NCBI RefSeq assembly: GCF_900115785.1
Contig: NZ_FOYS01000005.1
Location: forward strand, 124,001-188,000
From: Halogeometricum limi
GTDB taxonomy: Archaea; Halobacteriota; Halobacteria; Halobacteriales; Haloferacaceae
Length of the DNA stretch: 64,000 nt
Direction of reading: 5' to 3'
Positions within the stretch are counted from its first letter, which is position 1, and each line of letters starts with the position of its first letter. A program made the translations under genes and the position numbers. Shown here one piece after another: positions 9,167-17,216 of this stretch. The notes under the pieces were generated by a model that worked only from the letters and a program-made list of their open reading frames with translations, ran no database searches and was not told where the DNA came from.

Positions 9167-9247
9167 CTTCTTTCAACTCTTTTCTGAGAATTAATTTGTT
9201 TTAAGAATGTACCGAAACTCTATATGTTTGGCCTCTGTGGAAGGTGT

Positions 9248-9814
9248 ATGATCGTCGTCGTGCTCGGCCACCGTCTCGAATCGAACCACATCCACGACCG
9301 ACTCAGGAGGCGCGTCGAGATGGGGATGAAGGCGTTCGACGTGACCGACGCGTCGCACCTCGTCTTCACCGGCGCGCAGACGAATCCGGAAGTGGAACGG
9401 ACCGAGTGCGGTGTGATGGGTGACTACGCCGTTCGGCGTGGCGTCGACCCCGACCGAATCCTCCTCGACCCCTCCGCGTACGACACCATCGGAAACGCCT
9501 ACTTCACCCGGGTCCTCGTCGACGACGTCGGCCTCGACGTGCGCGACGTCGCCGTCGTCACCGACGACTTCCACGCCCGGCGTTCGCAGTACGCGTTCGA
9601 GCAGTGCTTCGGGCGGGGTGTGGCGGTGGACACGACGTACGCAGTCGAGACGGACACCCCCGTCGACTCGCACGGCACGCGAAGCAAGTTGGCGCAGACG
9701 GAGTCGTTCTTCGAGTCCATCACACCCGGCGATATCGAGGCGATTCAGCACCGCCTCCACACCGACCACGACTGTTACGAGTTCCCCGAGGCCGTCGAGA
9801 CCGTCTCCGTCTGA
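9248..9814 (+). CDS. YdcF/SanA-like DUF218 domain protein
   Basis: A 188-residue protein of the DUF218 (YdcF-like) family. It begins MIVVVLGHRLESN, the Rossmann-like first strand, followed by the characteristic HLVFTGAQT, DPDRILLDPSAYDTIGNAYFT and VAVVTDDFHARRSQYAF segments. Family members bind nucleotide-like ligands or act on cell-envelope precursors; molecular function is mostly unknown. There is no signal peptide or transmembrane segment, so it is probably cytoplasmic. The ATG at 9248 is preferred over the frame opening at 9224 because the conserved strand starts there and CTCTATATG lies about 27-30 nt upstream. Confidence 0.8.
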   Translation: MIVVVLGHRLESNHIHDRLRRRVEMGMKAFDVTDASHLVFTGAQTNPEVERTECGVMGDYAVRRGVDPDRILLDPSAYDTIGNAYFTRVLVDDVGLDVRDVAVVTDDFHARRSQYAFEQCFGRGVAVDTTYAVETDTPVDSHGTRSKLAQTESFFESITPGDIEAIQHRLHTDHDCYEFPEAVETVSV

Positions 9815-9907
9815 GTCGCCTCTCGTGTCTCGGTTCTTCTCTCGCCGTCTCTCGACTCGGGTCTGACTCCGTCCGCCAGACGGCCGCGGCGCATCCTCGG
9901 CGGAGCG

Positions 9908-9915
9908 TTTAATAT
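9908..9915 (+). promoter_or_regulatory. TATA-like box for the leader peptide and glucose dehydrogenase
   Basis: TTTAATAT centred 27 nt before the ATG at 9938. At this spacing the transcript would begin at the leader-peptide ATG rather than near the glucose dehydrogenase ATG, which is about 77 nt further on. Confidence 0.5.
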
Positions 9916-9937
9916 CCGGTGTCAGTAATCGTGAGCC

Positions 9938-10018
9938 ATGGTACGCAGTGGCAACACGAGTAGTCGACGGACCGGTGAGACGTCGCGCGACGGTCTGCTC
10001 GGAGGACGTTCGAGATGA
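9938..10018 (+). CDS. Possible 26-residue leader peptide upstream of gdh
   Basis: A small open frame (MVRSGNTSSRRTGETSRDGL, then LGGRSR) that starts 27 nt after a TATA-like TTTAATAT, as a leaderless message would, and ends with TGA overlapping the gdh ATG (ATGA at 10015-10018). GGAGG at 10001-10005 is placed 9 nt before the gdh ATG. The peptide is basic and unlike any family known to me; it is rich in Ser, Thr, Arg and Gly. The layout suggests gdh translation is coupled to, or controlled through, translation of this leader. The alternative is simply a long 5' UTR with a chance open frame. Confidence 0.45.
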   Translation: MVRSGNTSSRRTGETSRDGLLGGRSR

Positions 10019-11085
10019 AGGCCGTCGTCGTCGAACGGGGCGCGTCGCGGCCGACGCTCCTCGACGTGCCCGACCCTGAACCCGACGCCGGCGAGGTACT
10101 GTTGCGGACGCTTCGCGTCGGTATCGACGGCACGGACCACGAAGTGGTACGCGGCAACCACGGCGGCTACCCGCCGGGCGACGACTACCAGATTCTGGGA
10201 CACGAAGCCGTCGCCGTCGTCGAAGACGCGAACGGGACGGACCTCGACGCGGGCCAACTGGTCGTCCCGACGGTTCGTCGTCCGGCCGGCGAGTCGAACC
10301 GGTACTTCGAGCGTAGCGAACCCGACATGGCTCCGGACGGGCAGTACGTCGAACGCGGCATCGTCGGCGCGCACGGCTACATGTCGGAGTTCTTCACCAG
10401 CCACCCCGACTTTCTCGTCCCCGTTCCGGACTCGTTCGCGGAGCACGGCTTTCTCGTCGAACCGGTGTCGAACTCCGAAAAGGCGTTCGAGCACGCTTTC
10501 GCCGCCCGTTCGGCGTTCGAGTGGGACCCCGAGAGCGCACTCGTCCTCGGTAACGGACCGCTCGGACTGCTCACGCTCGCGATGCTGGAGACGGAGTCGT
10601 CGCCGTTCGAGCGCACCTACTGTCTCGGCCGTCGCGACAGACCCGACCCGACCGTTGACGTCATCGAACGACTCGGCGGCACGTACGTCGACTCCCGCGA
10701 GACGGCGGTCGATTCCGTCGCGGACGCGTACGAACCGATGGACTTCGTGTACGAGGCGACGGGCTACGCGAAACACGCTTTCGAGACGGTGGACGCCCTC
10801 GCACCGAACGGCGTCGGCGCGTTGCTCGGCATCCCGAACGACTGGGAGTTCGAAGTCGACGGCGGCCGACTCCACCGCGAACTCGTCTTGGAGAACAAGG
10901 CGCTGTTCGGGAGCGTCAACTCGAACGCGAGACAGTACGAGGCGGCGAAAGACCGACTCGGGGCGTTTCCGGACTGGTTCTTCGACGCCTTCGTCACGGA
11001 TGTGTACGCGCCCGAGAACGTCGAAGGCGCGTTCGAGACCGGTGACGACGTCATCAAGACCGTCGTCGAGTTCGATGCGCCCTGA
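10015..11085 (+). CDS. gdh: Glucose 1-dehydrogenase, haloarchaeal zinc-dependent type
   Basis: Oxidises D-glucose to gluconolactone with NAD(P)+, the first step of the haloarchaeal semi-phosphorylative Entner-Doudoroff route. The 356-residue protein is a medium-chain alcohol dehydrogenase. It has the halophile-specific zinc site in which Asp38 replaces the usual Cys (GIDGTDHE), with His63-Glu64 in LGHEAVAV and Glu149 in LVEPVSN, and a Rossmann motif GNGPLG at about 179-184. The C-terminus carries ENKALFGSVNSN, the sugar-contact region of this family. A GGAGG ribosome-binding site precedes the ATG, which overlaps the stop of a 26-codon leader frame. It lies among sugar-handling genes. Confidence 0.92.
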   Translation: MKAVVVERGASRPTLLDVPDPEPDAGEVLLRTLRVGIDGTDHEVVRGNHGGYPPGDDYQILGHEAVAVVEDANGTDLDAGQLVVPTVRRPAGESNRYFERSEPDMAPDGQYVERGIVGAHGYMSEFFTSHPDFLVPVPDSFAEHGFLVEPVSNSEKAFEHAFAARSAFEWDPESALVLGNGPLGLLTLAMLETESSPFERTYCLGRRDRPDPTVDVIERLGGTYVDSRETAVDSVADAYEPMDFVYEATGYAKHAFETVDALAPNGVGALLGIPNDWEFEVDGGRLHRELVLENKALFGSVNSNARQYEAAKDRLGAFPDWFFDAFVTDVYAPENVEGAFETGDDVIKTVVEFDAP

Positions 11086-11166
11086 GGCCGCGTTCGTCCG
11101 TCCGTCTGTCCCGACGAGCGCCGTGCGAACACCCCACGAGAATCGCCGAGAGGCGAGTGACTATCC

Positions 11167-11179
11167 CGTTCGATGAACG
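11167..11179. promoter_or_regulatory. Inverted repeat CGTTC-GAT-GAACG before the MFS gene
   Basis: Perfect five-base arms with a three-base spacer, ending 12 nt before the MFS transporter ATG. The position overlaps where transcription would be expected to start. No clear TATA box is visible upstream, so the site may be fortuitous. Confidence 0.25.
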
Positions 11180-11191
11180 ACTCACGACGCC

Positions 11192-12337
11192 ATGCGTGAA
11201 CGCCGCTACTTTAGAGCGTTCTACTTCCTCTACTTCGCGTCTTGGAGCGGGTTCGTCGTGTTCAGGAACGCCCACTTCGAGAGCGTCGGTCTGAGCGGCG
11301 TCGAGATGGGTACCGTGGGGTTCTTACTCCGTGTCGCCGGTATTTTCGCGCTTCCGGGGTGGGGCTTGCTGAGCGACCGGTTCGGTGCCCGCCGTCGAAT
11401 CCTGCTCGTGGGCGTCGCCATGTCGGGCGTGTTGGGGTTGCTCTACCCTCGCGTCGCATCGGCGTTTCCCCTCCTCGCGGCGGTGACCGTCGCGTTCGCC
11501 GTGTTTCGAGCGCCGATACGTCCCGTCGCGAACTCGATGGTACTCTCGACGGGACTCTCGTACGGGAGCGTCCGCGCGTACGGGAGTCTCGCGTTCGGCG
11601 TCGCCGCCCTCGGCGTCGGCCTCGTGAGTTCCCGCGTCGGGTCGGCCGTCGTCTTCTACGCCTTCGCCGTCGGCATGGCCGCACTCGCGGTCATCCTCTT
11701 TCGCGTCCCCGTCCGGAGTCGGCCGCCCACGGAGAGCGTCGGCCTCCGTGCGGCGTCGCTCGTGACGAATCGGAACTTCGCCGCCTTGCTCGTCGCCGCG
11801 TTCCTCATGGGCGCGATACTCCCGGCCGGGAGCGCGTACCTCTCGGTGTACGTCAGGAGCATCGGTGGCACCGACGCGATAACCGGCCTCTCCGTCGCCG
11901 CCAAGACGGCGGGCGAGGCTGTCGTCTTTCTCTCCGCCGTCCGCTTCGCGACGACGTATCGTCGACTGCTCGTCGTCGGCGCGGGGTGTCACGCTCTCAC
12001 TTTCGGCTTCTACGCCACGTCGCCGACGCCGACGCTGGTCGTCGCCATGCAGGTACTGCTCGGCGTCGGCTACGCCGCGTTCATGCTCGCGGCGGTCAAC
12101 CTCGCGCACGAGTTGGCTCCGGCGTCGCTCGAATCGACAGCACAGACGTTCCTCACGGGCTTCGGACTCGCCGCCGGGTCGGCGCTCGGCGAACTCGCGT
12201 CCGGCCGTCTCGTCGACCTCGTGGGCGTCCAGTCGATGTACGCGTACGCGACTGTCGTCGGACTCGCCGTCGTCGCGGTGAGCGGCCTCCTCGACGGGTC
12301 GCTCGGAACCGGCGACTCGTTCCCGGCCGACGGGTGA
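11192..12337 (+). CDS. MFS transporter
   Basis: A 381-residue major facilitator with about 11-12 hydrophobic segments. The loop after helix 2 has the MFS signature (GWGLLSDRFGARRRIL), and the N-terminus FYFLYFASWSGFVVFRNAHFESVGLSGVEMG resembles the LacY/nucleoside-H+-symporter-like group (MFS_1_like), in which sugar or nucleoside transport is common. It lies 106 nt after gdh and before a Gfo/Idh/MocA oxidoreductase, all on the plus strand, so a sugar or sugar derivative is the likely cargo. Substrate and direction of transport cannot be read from the sequence. Confidence 0.8.
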   Translation: MRERRYFRAFYFLYFASWSGFVVFRNAHFESVGLSGVEMGTVGFLLRVAGIFALPGWGLLSDRFGARRRILLVGVAMSGVLGLLYPRVASAFPLLAAVTVAFAVFRAPIRPVANSMVLSTGLSYGSVRAYGSLAFGVAALGVGLVSSRVGSAVVFYAFAVGMAALAVILFRVPVRSRPPTESVGLRAASLVTNRNFAALLVAAFLMGAILPAGSAYLSVYVRSIGGTDAITGLSVAAKTAGEAVVFLSAVRFATTYRRLLVVGAGCHALTFGFYATSPTPTLVVAMQVLLGVGYAAFMLAAVNLAHELAPASLESTAQTFLTGFGLAAGSALGELASGRLVDLVGVQSMYAYATVVGLAVVAVSGLLDGSLGTGDSFPADG

Positions 12338-12439
12338 CTCGCCGCCTGAAGAGGCACCGCCCCCGACTTGCCGTTCCGTTCGTCTTGCTGGTTCCCCAAC
12401 GATAGACACCGTCGAGCGTGTATCTGTCGAGTGACACAT

Positions 12440-13582
12440 ATGAACCCACTCTCGATAGCCGTCGTCGGCGCCGGAAACCGCGGTGCGACGCACATCGAGT
12501 CGGTGTATCGGAAGACGGACCGCGCGAACGTCGTCGCCGTCGTCGACGTGGACGAGGAGCGAGCGACCGAACTCGCAGACCGGTACTCGGTGCCGGAGAC
12601 GTACGCCGACTACCGCGACGTCCTCGACGACGACGCCGTCGACGTCGTCGACGTCTGCGTCCACAACAACCTCCACGCCCCCATCGCCGTCGACGCTCTC
12701 GACGCGGGCAAACACGTCTACTGCGAGAAACCGATGGCCGGCAGTTACGCCGACGCCGAGCGGATGTACGAGGCGGCCGAACGCAACGACCGACACCTCG
12801 CCGTTCAGAACGTCTACCTCTACGCGAAGGAGACCCGGGTGGCGAAACGCCTCGTCGACGACGGCCGCCTCGGCACCCTGCAGTACGGCCACGCGGCGTA
12901 CAGACGGGTCCGCGGCCGCCCCTACATCAACGGCTACGGAACCGCCTCGTTCCAGCGGAAGGAGACGGCCGGTGGCGGTCCGGTCTACGACCTCGGGACG
13001 TACCCCATCGGCCAACTGCTCTACCTCTTCGGGCGTCCCGACGTCGAACGGGTGAGCGGGTCGACGTTCGACGGGACGGACGAACTGTTCACCGAAGCGC
13101 ACGTCGGCGACAACCTCGACCGGTACGAGACGCGACTCGCGGAACGAGACGGGATGGAAGACGTCGGCTTCGGGTTCGCCCGACTCGACGGCGGACGGGT
13201 CCTCACCGTCGAGGCGGCGTGGGGGATGTTCGCCGACGCGTCGGAGTCGAGCGAACTCGTCGGCGCGACCGGCGGCGTCCGACTCGACCCGTTCGAGTTC
13301 CGCACGACGATGGCGGACACCGACCTCGCGGCCGACGTCGACGTCGACGAGTTCGCCCGGCGCGAACGCCGCTTCTACGACGGCGAGCGCGAACTCTGGG
13401 ACAACGACCTCTACCAGTGGCTTCGGGGGATTCGAGGCGAGACCGAGACGATTCCCACAGCCGAGATAGCGCTGGAGTCGATGCTCGTCATGGAGGGTAT
13501 CTACCTCTCGGACGAACTCGGTCGGGAGGTCACGGCCGACGAGATTCGAGAGCGCTCGACGTCGACGGCGCTCGACCCCTGA
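12440..13582 (+). CDS. Gfo/Idh/MocA-family oxidoreductase (copy 1)
   Basis: NAD(P)-dependent oxidoreductase of the glucose-fructose/inositol dehydrogenase family, 380 residues. The N-terminal Rossmann domain starts LSIAVVGAGNRGATH; the catalytic-loop EKP is present in YCEKPMAGSYADAE (about residue 97). The C-terminal alpha/beta domain includes GGGPVYDLGTYPIGQLLYL with the conserved Asp region. The ATG at 12440 begins just before the nucleotide-binding strand; the frame is open 72 nt further upstream without family similarity. It is one of six family members within 16 kb and probably acts on a cyclic sugar or polyol. Substrate unknown. Confidence 0.85.
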   Translation: MNPLSIAVVGAGNRGATHIESVYRKTDRANVVAVVDVDEERATELADRYSVPETYADYRDVLDDDAVDVVDVCVHNNLHAPIAVDALDAGKHVYCEKPMAGSYADAERMYEAAERNDRHLAVQNVYLYAKETRVAKRLVDDGRLGTLQYGHAAYRRVRGRPYINGYGTASFQRKETAGGGPVYDLGTYPIGQLLYLFGRPDVERVSGSTFDGTDELFTEAHVGDNLDRYETRLAERDGMEDVGFGFARLDGGRVLTVEAAWGMFADASESSELVGATGGVRLDPFEFRTTMADTDLAADVDVDEFARRERRFYDGERELWDNDLYQWLRGIRGETETIPTAEIALESMLVMEGIYLSDELGREVTADEIRERSTSTALDP

Positions 13583-13633
13583 CGGCGGACGCTTCCGCTC
13601 GGACTGTTCTTACCCCGTTTCGTCACCCCGCGC

Positions 13634-15064
13634 TCACGGGCTCCACGTCGCGTCTTCGTCGAGCGGATACAGCGGCCGCGGCACCCGTTCGTACGGGAGT
13701 TCCGACAGTCGCTGGTCGGTCTCTCCGGGCGTCAGCGCGAACAGTCGTCGGCCGGCGACGTCTTTCCACGCCGGACTCAGGTACCCGCTCTTCAGCAGGA
13801 CGAGCGCGCGTTCTCTCGGGTCGACGCCGAGTCTCCCGAAGAACGACGGGTCGCGGTGGACGTTCGTTCGCCGGTCGCTGACGACCACGTCCGCACCGTC
13901 CAGAGAGACGAGCGTGGTTCGCGCGTCCCCGGTGTCGCAGAACGCGCGCGTTGTCCCGTCGACGTTGAGCGGCGTCCCACCCGGATACGACCGCCCGAGC
14001 GACAGCGAGACGGACGTATCTTCGCCCGCCTCACGACACGCTTCGTAGCTGTCGGCGTCGGCGACGACGGCGACGAGAGGCGTCTCGAGGTCGGCCCTGT
14101 CCAGTACCGCCGCGAGGAGGTTCGTCGTGTCCTCGCTCGCGCCCGCACCCGGAATGTCGCCGGTGTCGGCGACGACGACGGGTCGCGCGTCCGTCGACGC
14201 CGCTTCGTCCAACGCGGCACCGGACTCGAACGCTTCGGTGGTGAACGCGAACGACCGACGCCGTCGCCAGAACCGTTCGGCCAACTCCGTCGCCGTCGAT
14301 TCGACGACCGACTCCGCCGACGCGTCTCCCGTGACGAGTGCGTGACACCCCGCGTGGGGCGAGTCGGCCCACGGGAAGCCGAGGAAGTAGTTCGCGTCTA
14401 GGATGCCGTCTCTCCGGTCTGCTTCGCGGAGCGACGCGACGAGCGTCCGCATCGGTTCGGCTTCGGTCTCCGACCGCTCTCCGGCGAGGAGTATCGGTAT
14501 CGGCCGCCACCCGAGGGTGAGTTCGACGTCTCCGCCGAGTGCGTCGAGGAGGAGCGTCGCCGCTCTCTCGCCGGTCGCCGCGACGTCGGTGTGCGGCGCG
14601 GTGCGGTACCCCGCGACGCCGTCGAGATGCGCGACCATCCGCTCGGTTATCGTCGCGTGCATGTCGAGCGCCGCGGTTATCGGGACGTCGGGGCCGACGG
14701 CGTCTCTCACCGCTTCGAGGAGGACGCCCTCCGGGTCGGGGTTTCCCTTGACGAACATCGACCCGTGGAGGTCGAGACAGACGCCGTCGACGGCTTCTCC
14801 GTCGAGTCGGTCGAGGAGCGTCTCTTCGACCCACTCGTACGCCTCGGGTTCGACGGTCGGTGCGGGGAGCGCGCTGGCTCCGACCGTCGGGAGTATCTCG
14901 ACGCCCGCCGCGTCGAGCGTCTCGACGATGCCGTCGAGCGACCGCCCGACGTCTTCTCGCTCCGAGAGGTCCGCGCCGACGGCCGTGGCGAACGTCTCGA
15001 AATCCGTCGTTCCGTCCGCGAACGTGTTCGTCTCGTGGCTCATCGTCGCCACTGCTACTTTCAT
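13634..15064 (-). CDS. M81-family (MlrC-like) protein
   Basis: A 476-residue protein of the M81/DUF1485 family, named after the microcystinase-region protein MlrC. It begins MKVAVATMSHETNTFADG, the conserved opening with the HETNTF metal-ligand region, and continues with VDGVCLDLHGSMFVKGNPDPEG, ITAALDMHATITERMV and PHTDVAATG, the other conserved His/Asp segments. Such proteins are usually found in catabolic operons, sometimes for cyclic compounds; their chemistry is poorly defined. It is the last gene of the leftward sugar ABC-transporter block, 112 nt after the small membrane protein. The frame is open 180 nt before the chosen ATG but that part is not conserved. Confidence 0.85.
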   Translation of the reverse strand: MKVAVATMSHETNTFADGTTDFETFATAVGADLSEREDVGRSLDGIVETLDAAGVEILPTVGASALPAPTVEPEAYEWVEETLLDRLDGEAVDGVCLDLHGSMFVKGNPDPEGVLLEAVRDAVGPDVPITAALDMHATITERMVAHLDGVAGYRTAPHTDVAATGERAATLLLDALGGDVELTLGWRPIPILLAGERSETEAEPMRTLVASLREADRRDGILDANYFLGFPWADSPHAGCHALVTGDASAESVVESTATELAERFWRRRRSFAFTTEAFESGAALDEAASTDARPVVVADTGDIPGAGASEDTTNLLAAVLDRADLETPLVAVVADADSYEACREAGEDTSVSLSLGRSYPGGTPLNVDGTTRAFCDTGDARTTLVSLDGADVVVSDRRTNVHRDPSFFGRLGVDPRERALVLLKSGYLSPAWKDVAGRRLFALTPGETDQRLSELPYERVPRPLYPLDEDATWSP

Positions 15065-15176
15065 GCCCGTTCGCACGCGGCGAGGAGGTATCAATCGTTC
15101 CCCATCGGACGGTTCTCGTTCGGTTCGCGGGAGACAAAACGGCGCACGACTCGGCCGATAGGAAGCCGTCGCCCGG

Positions 15177-15404
15177 TCAGTGCGGCCACGGCCGCATCGG
15201 CCAGAAGAACGCGAGCAGCGCCATCCCGAGGAGGAGGAGGCCACCTATCTTCATCACCGGCCCGGCGTCCATCTCGTCGCGGACGAACGAGAGATAGAGG
15301 ACGCCGGCGGCGGCGACGAAGAAGACGAGCGCACCGCCCACGACGGGCTCGTTCTTCCCGGCGTAGCCGAGTTTGCCGGCCAACGGGAGCAACCACGGAG
15401 CCAT
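15177..15404 (-). CDS. Small two-helix membrane protein in the sugar ABC operon
   Basis: A 75-residue protein whose ATG directly abuts the stop of the upstream permease gene (TAG-ATG, no gap). It has a short hydrophobic N-terminus (MAPWLLPLAGKLGYAG) and two membrane helices, VVGGALVFFVAAAGVLYLSF and IGGLLLLGMALLAFFW, separated by an acidic loop. I do not recognise a named family. The zero-gap junction strongly suggests co-translation with the importer, so it may be an accessory or stabilising subunit. Its function is unknown. Confidence 0.75.
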   Translation of the reverse strand: MAPWLLPLAGKLGYAGKNEPVVGGALVFFVAAAGVLYLSFVRDEMDAGPVMKIGGLLLLGMALLAFFWPMRPWPH

Positions 15405-16295
15405 CTATCCTTTCCCCCCGGTGAGCGCGATGCCTTCCATGAACGTTCGCTGTGCGAGCAGGTACGCCGCGATGACGGGGAGTGCGGCGATGACGACTGC
15501 GGCGAGCAGTTGCCCCCACTGGGAGCTGTATCGCCCGGTGAGCAGTCCGATTCCCACCTGTAGCGGGTACATCGAGGAGTCGTTGAGGATGACCAACGGC
15601 CAGAGGAACGCCCCCCAGACGAAGATGAACGTGAACACGCCGAGCGACGAGAGCGCCGGTTTCGCCAGCGGCAACATCACGCGCGTGTATATCTGGAACG
15701 TGCTACAGCCGTCCATCCGGGCCGCCTCGATGAGCGAGTCGGGGATGCCGAGGAAGAACTGCCGCATCATGAACGTCCCGAACGGGTTCGCGATGTAGAG
15801 GACCATGATGGCCCAGTACGTGTTCGACCAGTTCAGCGCGTTCATCTCCAAGTAGAGGGGAACGAGCACCACCTGCGGCGGGATGACGAGCGTCCCGATG
15901 ACGAGCGTGTAGACGAGCGACTTCCCCTTGAAGTCGCCCTTCGCGAGCGCGTACCCCGCGAGCGTGTCCAACAGTAGCGTGAAGAACACCACGCCGACTG
16001 CGAGCACGAGACTGTTGAGTATCCATCGGTCCAGCGGGTTCTGCATCCAGACGTTGACGTAGTTCGCGAACGTCGGGTCCGCCGGGATGATCTGTCTGAT
16101 GGTGGTGAATATCTTGTTCTCGGGCTTCAGCGAGGTGAGGAACGCCCAGACGAACGGAATCGTCATCACCGCACTGAAGAACAGTAACACGAGGTGTGCG
16201 ACGGCTTTCGCGACCGTATCGTACCACGACCCCTCGTGTTGCACCTCGGGTCCGCCGTCGCCGAAGTCGAGTTCGTCAGTACTCAACGTCGTCAC
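15405..16295 (-). CDS. Carbohydrate ABC transporter permease, MalG/UgpE type
   Basis: Second membrane subunit of a CUT1-family sugar importer, 296 residues with six predicted helices. The EAA loop that docks the ATPase is EAARMDGCSTFQIYTRVMLP. It is preceded by MMRQFFLGIPDSL, as in MalG/UgpE. A soluble N-terminal stretch of about 28 residues precedes the first helix. Its start overlaps the end of the first permease gene by 20 nt, and its stop touches the ATG of the small membrane protein, so all are in one transcription unit. Confidence 0.9.
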   Translation of the reverse strand: MTTLSTDELDFGDGGPEVQHEGSWYDTVAKAVAHLVLLFFSAVMTIPFVWAFLTSLKPENKIFTTIRQIIPADPTFANYVNVWMQNPLDRWILNSLVLAVGVVFFTLLLDTLAGYALAKGDFKGKSLVYTLVIGTLVIPPQVVLVPLYLEMNALNWSNTYWAIMVLYIANPFGTFMMRQFFLGIPDSLIEAARMDGCSTFQIYTRVMLPLAKPALSSLGVFTFIFVWGAFLWPLVILNDSSMYPLQVGIGLLTGRYSSQWGQLLAAVVIAALPVIAAYLLAQRTFMEGIALTGGKG

Positions 16296-17214
16296 CCCAC
16301 GTTCGCTGCTGGAGGATGCTCAGTCCGAAGACGATGAGGAACAGGACGACGGCGATGGCGCTCGCGTACCCCATCTCGAACTCCTGGAACCCCGTCTGCC
16401 AGAAGTAGTAGACGATGGTGTACGTCGACCGAACGGGTCCGCCCTGCGTCATCACGTACACCTGCGTGTAGACGCGGAACGAGAAGATGAGCGTCACGAT
16501 GAACACGAAGAACGTCGTCGGCTTCAACAGCGGTAGCGTGATGTATCGGAACCGCTGCCAGCGGTTCGCGCCGTCGACGATGGCGGCTTCGTAGTAGTCG
16601 TCCGGGATGCCTTTCAACCCCGCGAGGAAGATAACCATGTTGAACCCGATGTGCTTCCAGATGCTCATGAGCGCGATGGACGCCAGCGCCGTACTCGAAC
16701 TCTGGAGCCACGACAGTTGGGGCAGACCGACCGCGCCCAGTATCGCGTTCAACAGCCCGTACTCGGGGTTGTACAGCCACGACCAGATGAGCGAGACGAT
16801 GACCCACGAGGTCACGACGGGGAGGAAGATGGCTCCCGAGTAGAACTTCGTCCCTCGGAGGTTCATGTTCAACAGTAACGCCAACCCCAACGCGATGGGA
16901 ACGTCGAACACGAGGAGGGCGAGACTGTAGCCGGCGGTGTTGATTATCGCGTTCCAGAACACCGGGTCTTGGAACAGTCGCACGTAGTTGTCGAGGCCGA
17001 CGAACGGGTGCGTCTGCGCCAGTGGAGCCCACTCGTGGAGGCTGATGTAGAACGCACCGATGAACGGGACGAGGAGTATCGCCGCGAACAACACCACCTT
17101 CGGGAGGATGATGGCGTACCACGAGAGGTCGGTGTCGGTCGATTCGACGTGCTCCGTGGAGAGGTAGCCGCTGAAGCGACGTCGAACGCGCTGGAGGCCG
17201 TGTGATTCTGCCAT
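16276..17214 (-). CDS. Carbohydrate ABC transporter permease, MalF/UgpA type
   Basis: First membrane subunit of the CUT1-type sugar importer, 312 residues. About six helices are visible, and the EAA loop YEAAIVDGANRWQRFRYITLP faces the ATPase. FVGLDNYVRLFQDPVFWNAIINT is a conserved periplasmic-side segment of MalF/UgpA proteins. It follows the binding-protein gene after 2 nt and overlaps the second permease by 20 nt. Sugar specificity cannot be read from it. Confidence 0.9.
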   Translation of the reverse strand: MAESHGLQRVRRRFSGYLSTEHVESTDTDLSWYAIILPKVVLFAAILLVPFIGAFYISLHEWAPLAQTHPFVGLDNYVRLFQDPVFWNAIINTAGYSLALLVFDVPIALGLALLLNMNLRGTKFYSGAIFLPVVTSWVIVSLIWSWLYNPEYGLLNAILGAVGLPQLSWLQSSSTALASIALMSIWKHIGFNMVIFLAGLKGIPDDYYEAAIVDGANRWQRFRYITLPLLKPTTFFVFIVTLIFSFRVYTQVYVMTQGGPVRSTYTIVYYFWQTGFQEFEMGYASAIAVVLFLIVFGLSILQQRTWGDDVEY

Positions 17215-17216
17215 CG

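Larger units (their letters stand above)
8735..9247. other. AT-rich intergenic region with palindromes
   Basis: 513 bases with no supported gene between the IclR regulator and the DUF218 gene. From about 8810 base composition shifts to AT-rich compared with its neighbours. A 71-codon open frame at 8989-9204 (+) has no recognisable family or haloarchaeal composition and was not called. The region holds three short palindromes: CTGTA-A-TACAG (8812-8822), CGCTA-G-TAGCG (8889-8899) and TACAATA-TT-TATTGTA (9151-9166). A TATA-like CTCTATATG lies about 27-30 nt before the next gene. Confidence 0.6.

Noticed and set aside
8989-9204. A 71-codon plus-strand frame upstream of the DUF218 gene
   Set aside because: Aromatic- and Ser-rich sequence without haloarchaeal composition or family match.
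11324-13102. A 592-codon minus-strand frame opposite the MFS and Gfo genes
   Set aside because: Composition is that of antisense to acidic proteins; no domain is recognisable, and the plus-strand genes explain the region.
12418-13881. A 487-codon plus-strand frame over the first Gfo/Idh/MocA gene
   Set aside because: It is an out-of-frame shadow with extreme Arg content; the overlapping frame has clear family motifs.
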